A DNA stretch of 64,000 nucleotides, taken from NCBI GenBank assembly GCA_943737045.1, contig CALSFV010000111.1, forward strand, positions 152,144-216,143, given 5' to 3'. Origin of the DNA: Parapristionchus giblindavisi. Taxonomy: Eukaryota; Nematoda; Chromadorea; Rhabditida; Diplogasteridae. Below are positions 10,789 to 42,697 of the stretch, one piece after another (the first letter of the stretch is position 1; the number at the start of each line of letters is the position of its first letter). Under the pieces are notes generated by a model. It was not told the DNA's origin. It saw only the letters and a program-made list of their open reading frames with translations, and ran no database searches. A program made the position numbers and the translations under genes.

Positions 10789-12960
10789 ATGCATCATCAA
10801 CGTAAATTTATACCGTATATCCTACTCTTCCTCGTTCATCTCATTCTTGCACAACGTATGTTATATGCTCGATATCGTCCATTATACCATATTTCATAGG
10901 TCAAAACGAAGGTTCATGTAGTGGAGAGATTACGGTAAAGGAGAACGAACAGAAGGCCATTAATCCTGTTCATAGAAGTTCAGGATATGCTAATGGGCTT
11001 GAATGTATATGGAAGGTTTTCAAAGTCTAAGACGCACGATGCGAACTAAAGGTACCTTTAGGTTAACTTCCCTACCAATTGTGAGAATTCGTTCATTGTC
11101 AAAGGCCGTTTGAGGAATCAAACAAGTGATTTAATAGAGATCAAGAATGAAGATGGAACTGTTGTCATGAGGTATATATACATGATATTCATCTTATAGA
11201 TTAATACAATATATCTCAGGATCACTTACAATGATATGGATAAGGAGAAGATAATGAATAAGCTATCAAATAAGATCATAGTTTCATTCAAATCAGATAG
11301 TGATACTCCGGTCACTGGAGGATACTGGATGGGAATGTTGAGTGCTACAAATTGTAGACAAACACATTCTAATGAACATGAACATACTCTATCCTATCAA
11401 GGTGATAAAGTATGTGGATATACATTATCTATACTTCATTCTTTAGATAATGGTCCAACCAGTGGTCGGACAACTCGCAGACCGAGTATAATAGATGGAC
11501 TATTTGGATCAGATGATACTGACACGATCCAAGGCCGATCTTATTGGTATCATCTAGATGAATTAAAGCCTAGTTCGAACAAGACTCTGACATTCAAACA
11601 TCCTATGAAACTCTACATTACTTCCAAGTAAGTTCACAAATGTTTGTTTAATGATAATGATCTTGTGTCAGGAACAAGGACTATCTCCGTAGTATCTACG
11701 TCATTTCTGAGAATAGAGACAGTAAAGAGTATGCAGATGTGTTTTATATTATAAACATTTTCTCCTTAAGGAATGTCTATGAGGCATATTCAAACCAACA
11801 AAATACAGTCAAAGCAAATCGACTTAAACCTGTGATGGAAGGAAGAAAAGAGTATTATCTAATCAATGGAAATAGGATGGAAGATCATTCACATTTTACT
11901 TTCTTCTACTTTGTTGATGAACGAGAACGTAAATGAGTAATAGAAGTAACTAATTGAATCAATAGCATCATTATAGATAAATATGAAGTGTATGATGTAA
12001 CAGCTGAGCCCATGATGATTCGTACTTCTGAAGGAACACCAATCACATTACTCAGTGGAGATGCACAAATTGGAATAACAAAAGTTCAACTGGGAAAGGT
12101 TTGAACAATAACAATTCCAGTAATATTAAATGGTACAATTACTTCTATTAGCATGGAGGACTGAAGATAACAGCTGGAGGTATAGAAGAGAAGTGGCAAC
12201 CAGAAGCAGCTTTGTTGAGATTAATGTAAGAACGAAATAAGATGAAAGTATATATAAATGACATTGTAGTGATGGTAACACTGCCAATATATCATCATAT
12301 TCCATCTTTGATCCAATCGTCACTATTGAACCAACGAGAGAAGAAGAAGTGTCATTCATTGTCAACAATCTACTTTGTAAGTTATTGTCATTTATCCATC
12401 ATGATGTCGTGTACATCTTTAGATTTGACACAAATATCACAAGATGTAGGAGCACAGGGAGTTATCATGTCTGCTGGATATCCATATTTCAATATTAACC
12501 ATCGTAAAATAGATTTTTCGATGAAAATGAAGAAGGAGGTGAATGATAAGATAGATTAGGGGGTGAGTGATACAGTCTTTGCAGGTGTTTATGGATATGC
12601 ATTTGAGAGCAAATACAACCAAAGGAAGTACCGTAACCATTACAATGAATGCGAATAACACTCACATATCTAAGACGTATCAATCAATAGATTGAGATTA
12701 GTAGGATAATCGATAATATACAGATACTCAAGCCAAGATGTTGATGAACTAATTCGAATGGATACAATAGATTTCAACATTAAGTTCAACCCTATTTCTG
12801 ATGATCTAGGACATACTGAATATTTGTTTGCTACCTTCACGACGAGAGGTTTGTCTATTTGTTTGTTTGATTTACCATAAAATTTGCAGGAGCATCGATC
12901 TTTAATCTGTTCGGATCTACATTCATTATTATATTTTCCATATGGTTTACCCGTTTCTAA
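10789..12960 (+). CDS. Secreted or membrane-tethered CUB-like protein
   Basis: Thirteen exons join in phase: 10789-10855, 10900-11015, 11062-11171, 11220-11627, 11672-11728, 11771-11928, 11977-12098, 12152-12225, 12270-12376, 12423-12538, 12585-12676, 12724-12848 and 12890-12960. They give about 540 residues. The N-terminus is a signal peptide (IPYILLFLVHLILAQ). A first CUB-like module follows: C-S-G-E-I, S-S-G-Y-A-N-G-L-E-C-I-W-K, then I-I-V-S-F-K-S-D and G-G-Y-W-M-G. The end of the protein has a second CUB-like closing segment (L-F-A-T-F-T) and a very hydrophobic tail (FIIIFSIW) before TAA, which suggests a GPI signal or a tail anchor. It starts only 150 bases after the C6 gene and could share its expression. 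The exact ligand or role is unknown. Confidence 0.8.
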
Positions 12961-13821
12961 ATTGGTCATGTTTTGATACTCACATGTATATAAAGTCTGA
13001 GTCAACTGCACATTTGTATAATAATAAAGGCATTACTCACTTGTCTAACAATAATGGTGATAGTTATGAAGAAGATCGAACTATTTCTAGCATGGTAGTC
13101 TGATAAGATAAGATAAGGACGAAAATAAGGCACCAGCTAACCTCTCTCTAATGTCATCCCTACCAATCCACACTTAATTTAAAAGAAAAAAATGCACCGA
13201 ATCGGCACTGAAAATTGAAATAAAGCAAGAGAAAACATTGAGAAAAATGACTGGAAGAAAGGAATGAAATAAAGCGCACGTCTGTCTGTAGTTTGTAGAC
13301 CACCGCTCCTGATTCAGCGACTATAAACTAAGGAAAAATAACTTCAATATGTATGATTCCAATTGGCTAAACAACAAATAAGAAACCACTAAACAACGGA
13401 TGAAAAGTGCAACTATGGCTGGCCATAATGTATTGAGAATACCGTAGCTTTAGAAATACAGGAGGTTGTTGATTTTACTTACAAAAGTCAGTTCGTGATT
13501 CATGAGCGCCTGATTCAGTTATATTTCAATGCAAAATTCACATTCTTGATTCAGGAAATTCATTCACGATTTAGATTTGGGGTGTCTTTTTCATTATTTC
13601 TGTTCAATAAACCATTGTAGTCTCATTCGTTATTTTCACGTGCGCGCATTTTCAATGTTTTGTTCGTTTCTCCTTTCTTCTCGTGTTTTAAACATTATAT
13701 TTTTCTGTTCAATTTATAAATTTGTCAAATTATATTTCCACTTATATTATGGTTACGATCATAAAATTTTCTCGTGCAGATGATATGCGCTTGCCGCTAA
13801 TTAAGCCACATTAAATGTGAA
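12961..13821. other. Intergenic region before LYST
   Basis: About 860 AT-rich bases without a frame that joins into exons on either strand. I see no RNA gene or transposon end here. LYST regulatory sequence is expected in the right half. Confidence 0.4.
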
Positions 13822-31943
<18,122 letters not shown>

Positions 31944-32875
31944 ATCTATTATCTTTGTACAATATATTTCCCCATACTTTATTGATTGATTAGTTAATGA
32001 TTAGTGATCTCCACTACTGTATGTAACCAGTGCATTCATTCAATACTTTATTCTTTTATTAAACTAATTAAACGAGTCAGTTTTCTTTCTTCAAATAACA
32101 TTTCCTCTATTCGTTAGCACGTCATTCTTTCTTCATCTAATCAATATGTGCCACATCTTCCCTTATCATATATCATATATTCTAGTCAAATGATTCCTCA
32201 GAGATTAACTCTCTTATCCATATCCAACTAACATATTCAAGATGCTTGTATAGATAGATTGCATACATAATCATTGATAAAGAGTAAATATATTCATTCA
32301 TAAACGTATCTCTAAGTTACACTATATGTATTTCTTCGTTGTCTAGGACAATTAAATAATAACAATTATATTCAATTAATTAAAGAAAGAATGGGTGGTA
32401 ATAGCTGTATCGTTCATTCGAAGAAATGAGCAGACTGAGTATACACGTATGATATAAATGGGGATGGACATATTCATTTGATTAACATTAAGAAAGAATG
32501 GATATATAGACCTGTTAGATAGGATAGGGATGGAGAAGAGTAACCAAGTATGAAGGATAATAGTAGTACACGATTAATGAATGAATGAATGATACCTAGA
32601 TATTGTTGTTTGTACAATTATACGAGTAACTAACTACCAATCAATATTATGATATCAAAAGATACAATACTAATACTATTCATTGATTAGTTAATGAGTG
32701 AGAGTGCAAAGAGTGAACAAGGCCAATTATGAATATATTCAAAATCAAACATTATGCATAAGGGGTATAAAGCTATAGATGATGAATGAGAGGCAAGCGT
32801 TGTGATGAGATGAGATGAGATGAAGGGAAGAGGGGATAGAGGGAAGGATGGGGTAGATATACAATCAATCAATAT
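31944..32875. other. Convergent 3' region between LYST and LRCH
   Basis: About 930 AT-rich bases lie between two convergent stop codons. They probably contain both 3' UTRs. No joinable coding exon or RNA gene is visible. Confidence 0.4.
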
Positions 32876-35658
32876 CTATAGATGAGATACTGGTAGATCA
32901 GCTGTTGATTTATTGAGAGAAAGAATAAGACGAGCAAGAGAAGGAAGAGATCGACGACCAAGAATATCTTCTATTGATAGTGATGATTTCTGAATTATCG
33001 ATTGATTCATTGATATTCATGATGAAATGAACTAACCACTCTGAGTTCTTTACATGCATCCATGAATGTTTCTACATTCTTCTTACACTTCAATGGAGAA
33101 AGAGTCTATAATGAATGAATCAATCAATATATCAGCCATTTACAGTATACCTGTCCCTTCTCTGGTAATTCAACTACTGTACATACTCCTGGATGGAGTG
33201 AATTAGCTAATTGACACAGTAAAATTCCATCTGAGAGACGAGATGATACTGATGATAGTGGAAGAGTTGATAGACTATAATCATTAAATGAATCAATAAT
33301 ATATTCCCAATCAGAGATCACTGTATGTACCTTGTATTGATTCTCTCATCAATCAATTTTCTCATCTTCTCAACAACTGCACTATCAGATGGTGCAGCTG
33401 ATGGAGTTCGACCACCTATAATCAATCAATCAATATTATTGATTATTTGATATATTATATATTAAGTGCCGTACCTCTATCAGAAGAGAGTACACTAGGT
33501 TTCCTGACTACTTTATTTCCTCCATTAGTATTGATTGAACTTGTAGTGGTTGTTCTTCCATTTGATATTCCTACACTCTTCATATTGTTATTATTACTAT
33601 TGTTATTGATTGTTGTTGTAGTAGAATTGGAACGAGATGAAGCAGATGAGCTAAATTATATGAAAATATCAGAGAGATCAAAGATCACGATGTAACCTTG
33701 GTGTACTACTGTTATTATTGCCACTATTAGGTCTAACAGATGAAGCTAATGGAGATGGTCGTGTTGAAGATACGGTAGATGATGATGATGATGTAGTTCT
33801 GTAATCAATAATCATGAGATTACTGTAGATGGATTAGTATAAATATTACCTCTTTGATGTAGATGAAGTAATCATAGATGTTGATAGAGAAGATGATGAA
33901 GAAGTAGCACTTCTAGATGGAACAACACGAATAGGACCACATTTAGATGATGATGAAGATGAAGAAGATGAAGAAGATGAAGGAGGGATTCGACGACTTA
34001 TTGATGGACTATTTGATTCTATAATACATGCAATTATTATATTCACGATAGCTGATAGGATTGAACTATCTATGTATGAATCAATTAAAACTCACTATGA
34101 ATATATACACTGTAAATGAATAAATGAACGAAATACTCACTTGATACATTAGTTAGATTAGTAGTACTTGCAGCCAATCGTCGTGTTGCAGATGAAGAAG
34201 GATTGGATGGACTATTAGTAGTCACAGTACTTTGTTTCTTCTCTCCATTCAATGAACTACTATTAGATGGAATAGTCTTCTTATCTCCCATTGTATTCAT
34301 CTTCTTCATTTCTCTATCATTCTTATCTATTCCTCTTCCATTTATAGTACGAGAAGATGAAGATGAAGAAGATGATTGCATCGGGGCTACCTACAAATAC
34401 ATCATTCATAACCAAATAGAGAGATATACTCAATAAAAGAACTAATAAATAATGTAAATAATAGCTCACTTTAGAGATTGGTCGATGTTTAGTTGTAGAT
34501 GGAGATGATATTGATGAAGTTGATGATGTAGTTGTAGATGATGATGAATGAATTGATTGAGATGAAGAAGGAGGAGGAACTACTCTATGGACTATTGATG
34601 ATGATGGAGATGGAGATGAAGTAGATGGAGAAGGATTGGAATGGGTAGATGGATGAGGAGGTACTGTATCTGAGGATACTGTAGATGAAGGAGGTATTGA
34701 AGATACTGTACAAGAACTAGGACGTACGGTAGATGAAGTAGGTACTGTAGAAGGTGGAGGGGGTACTGTAGATGAAGGAGGGGCGTTTGATTTGGGTGGA
34801 GGGGATGTAATTGTGTTCATTTCTTCTTTCAAAGCAGACATCTTTTCATCATAAACACGGAGTAATCCAGAGAATCCTCCATCTGATATGAGAGGAAATG
34901 AAGATGAAGAAGAAGAAGAGGAAGAAGAGGGACAACCAGTTGATGAACCATCTATAATACAATATATTGATGGAATTGAATCAATTAATCAATATGATAT
35001 ATACAAATACTTACTTGAATAAGATGAAGGTGATGCTTTTGACGTTGAAGAAGAACCGAATCCTTCATCCACATTCTACAATTAATCATCATTATTGATT
35101 GATTAATTGATGATAAATGAACAAAATGAATGGACAAGAGTCCCAATAAGGCTACAGCTAGACTATCCAACTATTCATTCATTATATCAATAGATAGAAC
35201 TGATCAATCAATAAATGAATAGATGGTTAGTGAAATAATACATGCAATCTCTATTTATCACTAAAATATGGCTTTCTCTTTAAACTCAGGTGCAATGAGG
35301 AAAGTGGAATAGAAATGAGAATAGAATGACAAGGAGGAAACTTAGATTATATTGAATGGAATGGAGAAATAGAATAAGGATGATAGAATGAATGATAGAA
35401 TGAATGATTAGAAGATATGAAGATGACAGAGATAGATTAGCATAAAAATGATACATGAATAATGAGGGATGATTGGATACAGTACAAACTACATCACTCA
35501 TTCAGATCATATCACCACAGCTAAATACTATAGCTATTCCCATTATTACAGTATACTTTAATGAATAAAGTATACGGTAGAGTAATGAGAATATTGAAAA
35601 TAGGAGAGAGCGAAAGAGCAGAGCGAAGAGGTTTGAATGATAAGGGAATGGATTACGG

Positions 35659-35690
<32 letters not shown>

Positions 35691-38600
35691 AGTCGTAATA
35701 TGATATCGGACGTTGTTTGATTCGACCATGAAGATTATGACGAAGTTGATGAGAAGGAGTCTAGAGTATACAACAACCTACTATGATGACTATATAGATG
35801 AAGAGAAGAGATAGATGGAGAGAGATAGACATTTGTAGTTCAATAACCAAAAGATAATAGAATTAAGTAAGAATAATATAGTCCATTGAATGAATCAATA
35901 TAATATTAGATTGAATACAGTACCTCATTAGTATTGATTGTCTTTGATCCTTCAATTACAGTACTCTCAGCAAGTGTTGATCCTCTCATAAGACCACTTC
36001 CTCTTTCTCCACTACGTCGTTCTTTCCATCCACTTGTTACCAGTAATCTAGAATTAAAACAATACTCTATACTTCACAATATGATATACACACAAAGATC
36101 AAAGATCATTTAGAATAGATCAACAAGTTAGTGTATATGTACTATGATTGAGTTAAGGGAAGATGAATATTATCCATTCCTCTTCTTCTTCTCTTTAGAA
36201 GAGACTTCATCTATGTCTCTCAAGGGAATTAATGAGATAGAAGAAGACTATTCACAAATGAAACGAACGGACTAAGGAAGAGGAAGAGAGAAAAGAGGAG
36301 AGGGATAGGGGAGGAGACGGTAGAGGGAGAGGGATAGGGAGAGGGAAGGAGAGAAAGAGGGAGAGGGACATGAAGTGAGTTAGTGTTTGGGTCTAGATAT
36401 AAGGGGATAAATATATTCAATAGGAATACTTTCAAAACAATATTATGAGTAGATAGAAGAAGAATAAGAAAGAGATATATGATAGAGGAGATGAATGGAT
36501 AGAATAAGTGAATACACTCAACACTTACAGTACTACAACAGGGACAAGAGACAAGATCAATCAATCCAATCTGATGTATACTATTGTATCTATTGACTAC
36601 GGTAATATTGATCATTATATTGATTGAATAGATATAATGAACTAACGAATTTGAATTGATAGATCGAAGAGTTGCTCCATTGGCTGAGAATCTCCATGCA
36701 TCACTGTTATTGTTATTCTTTAATGATAACCATTTGAAGATATGTTCACGACCCTGAATATGATGATGATGATGATGATGATGGAGAAGGAGAGGGAACG
36801 AAGAGGGAAGGGATCGAATTATGGGGATGATTAATAAACAAATAATAATATCATGGATAATAAATGAAATACTACATCACATTTGTTCAATAATCATATA
36901 ATAGAAGACGAAAAAAGGAATTATAGGGTACAATGAATATTTATTTGTACTAACCTTTTCAATGATTGATAGAGGAGGTCCTACAAGAGGATTCGGAACC
37001 AATTTCAATTCTCTGTAATCAAATCAATTAAAATTCACGAGTGATTACTTTTTTATTATAAATTAAGCATACAATAAATAGTATCAAAATGTATAAATAT
37101 CATACTTCAATAGTCTCATATTCATCATTTGTGTTGGAAGATTGGTTATTGAATTATATGATATATCAAGGACATGAACATTCAATGTACATAATTCTGA
37201 AATGATTCAAGATTATTGATTATACAATAGATCAAAGATTAAAGATCAAAGTATAAATAGATATAGTGAATGACTAACCAGAGGGGAATGATTCGAGTTT
37301 ATTGTGACTAACATTCAATATACGAAGGGCACAAAGAAGAGAAAGATCACTTGGAAGAATCTTAAACCTGAATGAGAAATTGAATGAATCATTATATCAA
37401 TCATATCGATCAATTAAATTTTATCTTATATTGTAAATCTTGAATATATATATATATAGATAGATAGATACTTATTATAGCTGATATCAAGATGAACAAG
37501 TGTATTAGCAAGAGATAATGAAAGACGAGGAAGTGATTCCAATTGATTTCCTCCTACTAGAACAAATTGAAGTGGAAGATCGAAGAGCGATGGAGGTAGA
37601 TCACGTAATTGATTACATCTATAATATTCATTGATTGATTGTTTGGTATTCAATCGATATATCATCTTTCTCCCAATTCCCTTCATCATTCTTCAATTGA
37701 ATCACTAATCCTTCAATCAAATAGATACAATCCATCTCTCATTCATACCATTCATACAATCTATCAATACATAGTAATACAGTCAAAACGAGACAAAAAA
37801 GACAAGTAGTTACATTCGCTTTGATGTCATATATATTGAATAACCATCATAATATCATATTATTATAAATTCAAATGAATACAGATATGATTGATATTCA
37901 CTCATTCATTCATTTCATTATATACTCCTTCTCTTCTTCTTCTCTTTTACTTCTCCAATGTCCTTACACAAAGAATCTCTCATAAAAACAGTGCTGCATC
38001 TCTCTCTCTCCTCTCTCCCCTCCCCTCCCTTCCTCCCTTTCATCTCCAATCTTCTCCCCTTTATTCATTTGATTGTATTAACCTTCTTCATTTATTCTAC
38101 CCTTTCCCTTATTCTTATTCCTTCCTTTTCCCTCATCTTCTCTCCTTCTTCCCTTCCAAGTGAGACGAGAGCTCACCGGGAGCAAATGGAGCGAGAATTG
38201 ACGAGAGACGACGAGGAAGGAAAGGGAGAGGGAGAGAAGGGAGAGGGAGAGAAGAGAGGGAGAGAAGGAGAGGGCAATGAGAAATAAGGACTTGGTCTGT
38301 TTCGTTCATTCGTTCTTCTCAACTGAACACCCATTTCAATCCATGTCCCGTTTATATGAAAAAGGACTCAAGAGAAAATGGAGAAAAGCAGATGGAGATT
38401 GATGGATAGAGGGAGAGGGAGAGGGAGAGGGAGAGGGAGAGAGGGAGGGAGGGGGAGGGGAGAGGGGGGAGGGAGGGAGAGGGAGGAGTAATAAGTCTTC
38501 CTCTTCTAGTTCGCTATCCATTCCTCATTTTTGGATTGGTTCAATCGAGAGAAGAGATAGAAACAGTTGAATTAATTAGATGAAGAAGACAAGGAATTGA

Positions 38601-41600
38601 AGAGATTCAATGAAAGAGAAGAGGAGAGGAGAGAGGAGGGGGGGGGGGGGGGGAGAAGGGGAGAGGGAGACTGCCCCCTTTTACAGATAGTCATATCAAT
38701 TGAATCTCCTTTATCCTTCTATACCATAACATTGTCTATCTCCCATATCCTCTTCCTCTCATCATAAAGAGAGAAAGAGGATAGAGAAGGGGAAGGGATT
38801 GATGGATATGGTACAGGGAGAGGTTTGTAACGCCTTTTCCTCTATAAAGTTCGTTCGATTGAACACAGTGACTGTATATGAGAAAGAAGATGAAGGGATA
38901 GTTAAGAGAAGATACAACCAAGTTTATGAATGAATGAATGAAGAATAGAAGAATGAAGATAAAAGATTCATGTAAATGGTACAATGAGATAATAGAAATA
39001 GTTCATAGAGTATTACATGTAATGCACAGGTGGGGTCGTTGGGTGGTAAAGGATGTGCGCATAGCAATTCCGTTTATTTTTGCAAATTCGAAGATAAATT
39101 TTCCAGTTTTGGCGAGGAAAGGGTATGCGCAAGGAACCGAAGGGAAGGGAAGGCTGTGTGCAAAAATAATTCCTTTTCATGCGTCCACATATGATGTAGT
39201 AATGAGTAGTAACGACTAGAGGAAATAAAAGATGAAATATCAATGAATCAAAGATCATCATCTCAATTATTCATTTCAATTTCATCCAAATCATCACTCC
39301 CATAGATAATTAATTATATTAGAATTTCAAAAGTCGAAAAAGAAGACAAGCCAAAATAATAATAATAATGAAACTAACGATAGATCAAGAAATGTCAATG
39401 AATGAAGAAGAGATATGGATGTAGGTGTTCTTCTTATCTGATTACATCTTCCTTGTAATGTCTCCAATGATATCAATTCACATATACTCATTGGTAGTTC
39501 AATCAAACGATTATCACTCACATCTGAAATCAAAGATCAAAGATCAAAGATCAAATGATACTACAGTAATATCATTCTATCGTATATCTATGATACAGTA
39601 ATGATCACTTCATCTATCGACTATATATTCATTGATTACATCAATCACTATTATAGATATCTCTATTCCATTCATCATCATCATCATAATTCATATTATT
39701 CATACTAATGAATGTGTCTTCTCCCTCTCTATCTTCTCATTCCCATGTTGAGATTACCATCCTCTTCTCCTTCTCTCTCTATCTCCTTTTTGTATCCTTC
39801 ATCTTTCCCTTCTTTTTCTTCATCTTCAATATGTATCCATCTCTTCTTTCCGTATAGATACAGAATGAAAGAGATGAAAGGGAGAGGAGAGAGAGAGGAG
39901 ATAAAGAGAGGATGGATCAACGATACTATCTCCATATAGTATATTCATCATATACAAATAAACATCTATATATGGAGATAGAGATAGACTCATTCATTCA
40001 TTCATAGATGGCGTCAATCGAGTTATTCATAAGTCTCTATCTCTGATAGATTCCCTCACTACTGACTACACAGGAGAGAAAGGGAAGGAGAGAGATAGAA
40101 GCTGTTTGCACGTCTAAAGGAGAAAGAGAAAGAAGGAGATGGACCATCTATGTGTCCTTTCTATCCATACCATCTACATCTATATCATAAGAGAAGAAGA
40201 ACGAATGAATGAAACATTTATCCATCTATCTATCTATTCCTTTCCTTCTCTCTCATTTCAATCCTTCCAAAAGAAGTGTGCTAGTGACAAGAGATGTTGT
40301 ACCTATTCCCTCGAGGAGACAGGGAGAGGGAGATGAAAGGGAGAGGGAGAGGACACCAATCTAGAAGACTTCTCTCTTCTCTATATCAGAATAAGGAATA
40401 CAAAATGTACTAATAGATACTAAAATAAGCAGAGGAAAGAAGAAGAGAAAGAACAAGTATGGAGAACTCATTTACTTCCCCTCTTTACGTGTCTTTACCC
40501 TCTAATAGTAAGTAGACAAGAGAAAGAAGAGGTTAAGAAGTTAAAGAGGAAGGAGAGGGAGAGGGAGAAGTGAATCCTTCCCCAGGACACATCCATCTTG
40601 TGCCCTCCTTACTAAGATGAAGGAGAAAGAGAACCAAGGCCAATGAAGGAGAAGAAGGAGGAGTGAAGATGACAGAAGGGGTCAGTCATATCATTAGAAT
40701 AGATGAAGGAAGAAGAAGCATAGATGGAGAGGGAGAGAAGGAGAAGGAGGGAGAGATCTCATAAATTAGCTCAATTAAGTATACATACAATCATGTTCTC
40801 TCATGGGATAAATAGAATAGAGTGAATGATAGTCACCCCCCTCTCATTCTGTATATGAAACCTTCTCGTCAACTGTAGATGGAGAGTGAATGTCAACACT
40901 GTAACCTTCTACCACCCCTCCCTCTCCCTCTCCCTTTCCATCTACACTCTTCTATATTAAAGGAAGGAGATGAGTGAATCTAAGATGGAGAAGGAAGGAA
41001 CACCTGACGATATGTATAGTACAACCATCAACGATGACAAGAGGAAGAGGAAGGGAGGGATACATTGATAGAGAGATTGATTGATTGATACGAGTAAATA
41101 ATAACAATATCATAGACCCATATAGTAAGTATTATACGATATGAATCATTTCAATCCATGGACAATACAATAGAATAGATGATGAAGATGAACTAATCAA
41201 CTAATCAAAATGAATAATGAATGATATAATAAATATAACTAACCAATAAATACAACATCAGATAGATCATATTTAGATGCAACAGTATCTGGATATTCTT
41301 TTAACTTTCGAGATGATAAACATAATACTCCTGTTTCTTGTCCTTCTTCTAATACTTTCTCTAATGATCGAACTACCTATAATCAATCAATAATTAGTCA
41401 CTCATCTATTCAATCAATCAATGTCTTTAGTGAAGCATAATGATTTGCTTTCTTTCTCTATTCTATTTAGTACCAACCACCTGGCTAGATCTTTTCCTTC
41501 TTCTTCATCTTTTTCACTTAAAGATGTCTATCTCTTCCTCTCCTTCTATCCTTCACAACTATTCTCATTCACTTTTATTGCATCATCACTCTTGACCCAT

Positions 41601-41883
41601 GAGATACAAGACCTCTATTCAATCACTCTCACACATTCCATCTACATCCGATACTATGATACTCTCTCCTCTTCTTCCCTCAAGACAACAAACCACTAGG
41701 TTGGATATTATTGTGAGAGCTCATAGATGAGAGAGGAAGTAGGAAGGATAAGAATAGAATAGAGAGTACCTGTTGTTGTTGATTAGAAGTAGAAGGAAGT
41801 TGAGATGGAGGGGTAGATGATGAGACATCTCGACGATTATCTATTCTACTTGATTTCAATCGTCGAGCCCATGTACCCGACAT
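32876..41883 (-). CDS. LRCH: LRCH: leucine-rich repeats plus calponin-homology domain protein
   Basis: The minus-strand gene starts M-S-G-T-W-A-R-R-L at 41883. Early exons are 41770-41883, 41244-41376, 39379-39523, 37472-37618 and 37279-37367, all in phase. The N-terminal LRRs read L-C-L-S-S-R-K-L-K-E-Y-P, V-S-D-N-R-L-I-E-L-P, L-R-D-L-P-P-S-L-F-D-L-P and L-D-I-S-Y-N. A long Ser/Pro/Thr linker follows (about 33700-35100). A C-terminal CH domain (about 33020-33420) has R-L-S-D-G-I-L-L-C-Q-L-A-N and T-L-S-P-L-K-C-K-K-N-V-E-T-F. The last exon ends L-P-V-S-H-L-TAG. LRCH proteins are cytoskeletal and cell-cortex regulators. Introns 2 and 3 are unusually long (about 1.7 kb each) and pyrimidine-rich on the sense strand. 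One exon candidate near 35700-35765 runs into TAA, so it may mark an alternative end. The ATG directly follows a splice acceptor. Confidence 0.88.
34655..34790 (-). repeat. Coding Ser-Thr-Val-Pro repeat built on CTACAGTA
   Basis: On the sense (minus) strand, the LRCH linker repeats TCATCTACAGTACC-like units encoding S-S-T-V-P. The core 8-mer CTACAGTA is the reverse complement of TACTGTAG, which is frequent in introns throughout the window. Confidence 0.7.
36240..36375 (-). repeat. GA-rich tract in an LRCH intron (CT-rich in transcript sense)
   Basis: Plus-strand text is gggagagggatagggagagg-like, so the LRCH transcript carries the (CCCTCT)-type complement here. Confidence 0.8.
38165..38670 (-). 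repeat. (GAGAGGG)n purine tract with poly-G run in an LRCH intron
   Basis: Purine blocks at about 38205-38285 and 38405-38490 are followed by an uninterrupted G run of about 15-17 bases near 38638-38653. The sense strand of LRCH is the pyrimidine strand. No coding potential is seen in the ORFs covering it. Confidence 0.85.
40060..40770 (-). repeat. Interrupted GA-rich intronic tract of LRCH
   Basis: Short blocks of (GGGAGA)n alternate with mixed sequence through the intron between LRCH exons 2 and 3. A CT-rich block near 40915-40940 is the exception in orientation. Confidence 0.65.
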
Positions 41884-42697
41884 CTACAACAGATAACAAT
41901 GAATCATAAGGAATGTTTCAAAATGAGATATAAGATAGTCAATAGAATAAGTAGATTAAAGATGTTCATGAATATATTTGATGGAATAAATAAATAAATA
42001 AAATGATATTGAGTAAGAATCTATACAGGCACACATACAAAAACGAGAGATGTAAAGTGAAGACAAAGAGAAAAAGATTCTCTCTTATCTTTCAGTCATC
42101 TCTTTCTCTCTTTGCATAACACGTTTGTGATGAGAAAGGAAAAAGAACGGTGGTAAATGGGAGGAGAGAGGACGCGTCTCCTTCTTCTTAAAGTAAGAAG
42201 AGATAGAAGGGGGAGGAGAGAGCCCTCCCCTCACTCTTTCTTCTTCATCTGATGAGAAATGAACACAAGACGAAGGAATATGATACTAATGAAGATGAAG
42301 AAGATAGAAGCAAGCTCAGTATTGCATGCAGTAATGTGTCGAGATGAAGAGAGGATACTAGGACCCATTCTAGAATATTCTATTCTTATGCGAATGCACA
42401 AATCACATCGAGAAGGGGAGACAATGAGGCACCCCGTCGGGTTGTCAATACAACTATTCATAAATATACAAGGACATATGACATACTAATATTAATACTA
42501 ATATTATAATACTACATATTTAAAAATGTAGATAGAAAAATCAAAAAGCGTCTTCAAAAATCCACATTCACTTTGGGAAAATGCACTAGGACCCACTGCA
42601 CTCGCGTGGTGTGATGCTCACCATATTTTCCGTGTTAACTAATTTCGCTGTGTTATCGATTTTACTGATTTATTAAATTATTTTTCATATTTTAGCG
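41884..42697. promoter_or_regulatory. Divergent intergenic region between LRCH and JTB
   Basis: About 800 bases separate the LRCH start (minus) from the JTB start (plus). The LRCH side is bounded by an acceptor AG immediately 5' of its ATG, and the JTB side by AG at 42694-42695, two bases before its ATG. A short GC-rich segment with an ACGCGT site (42172-42177) lies inside. No coding exon is supported. Confidence 0.45.

Noticed and set aside
12585..12696. Early stop of the CUB-like gene at TATCAATCAATAGATTGA
   Set aside because: A GT donor at 12677 and acceptor at 12723 restore the frame and lead to further CUB-like sequence and a hydrophobic tail.
12126..13011. Minus-strand ORFs over the CUB-like gene
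   Set aside because: They overlap well-phased plus-strand exons and show no family signature.
38938..39261. 93- and 82-residue ORFs on opposite strands inside an LRCH intron
   Set aside because: They are reverse complements of one another in part, lack splice joins to LRCH and have no recognisable domain.
42231..42489. Overlapping 76-residue ORFs on both strands between LRCH and JTB
   Set aside because: No flanking splice sites that join them, no domain, and the sequence is low complexity; treated as promoter region.
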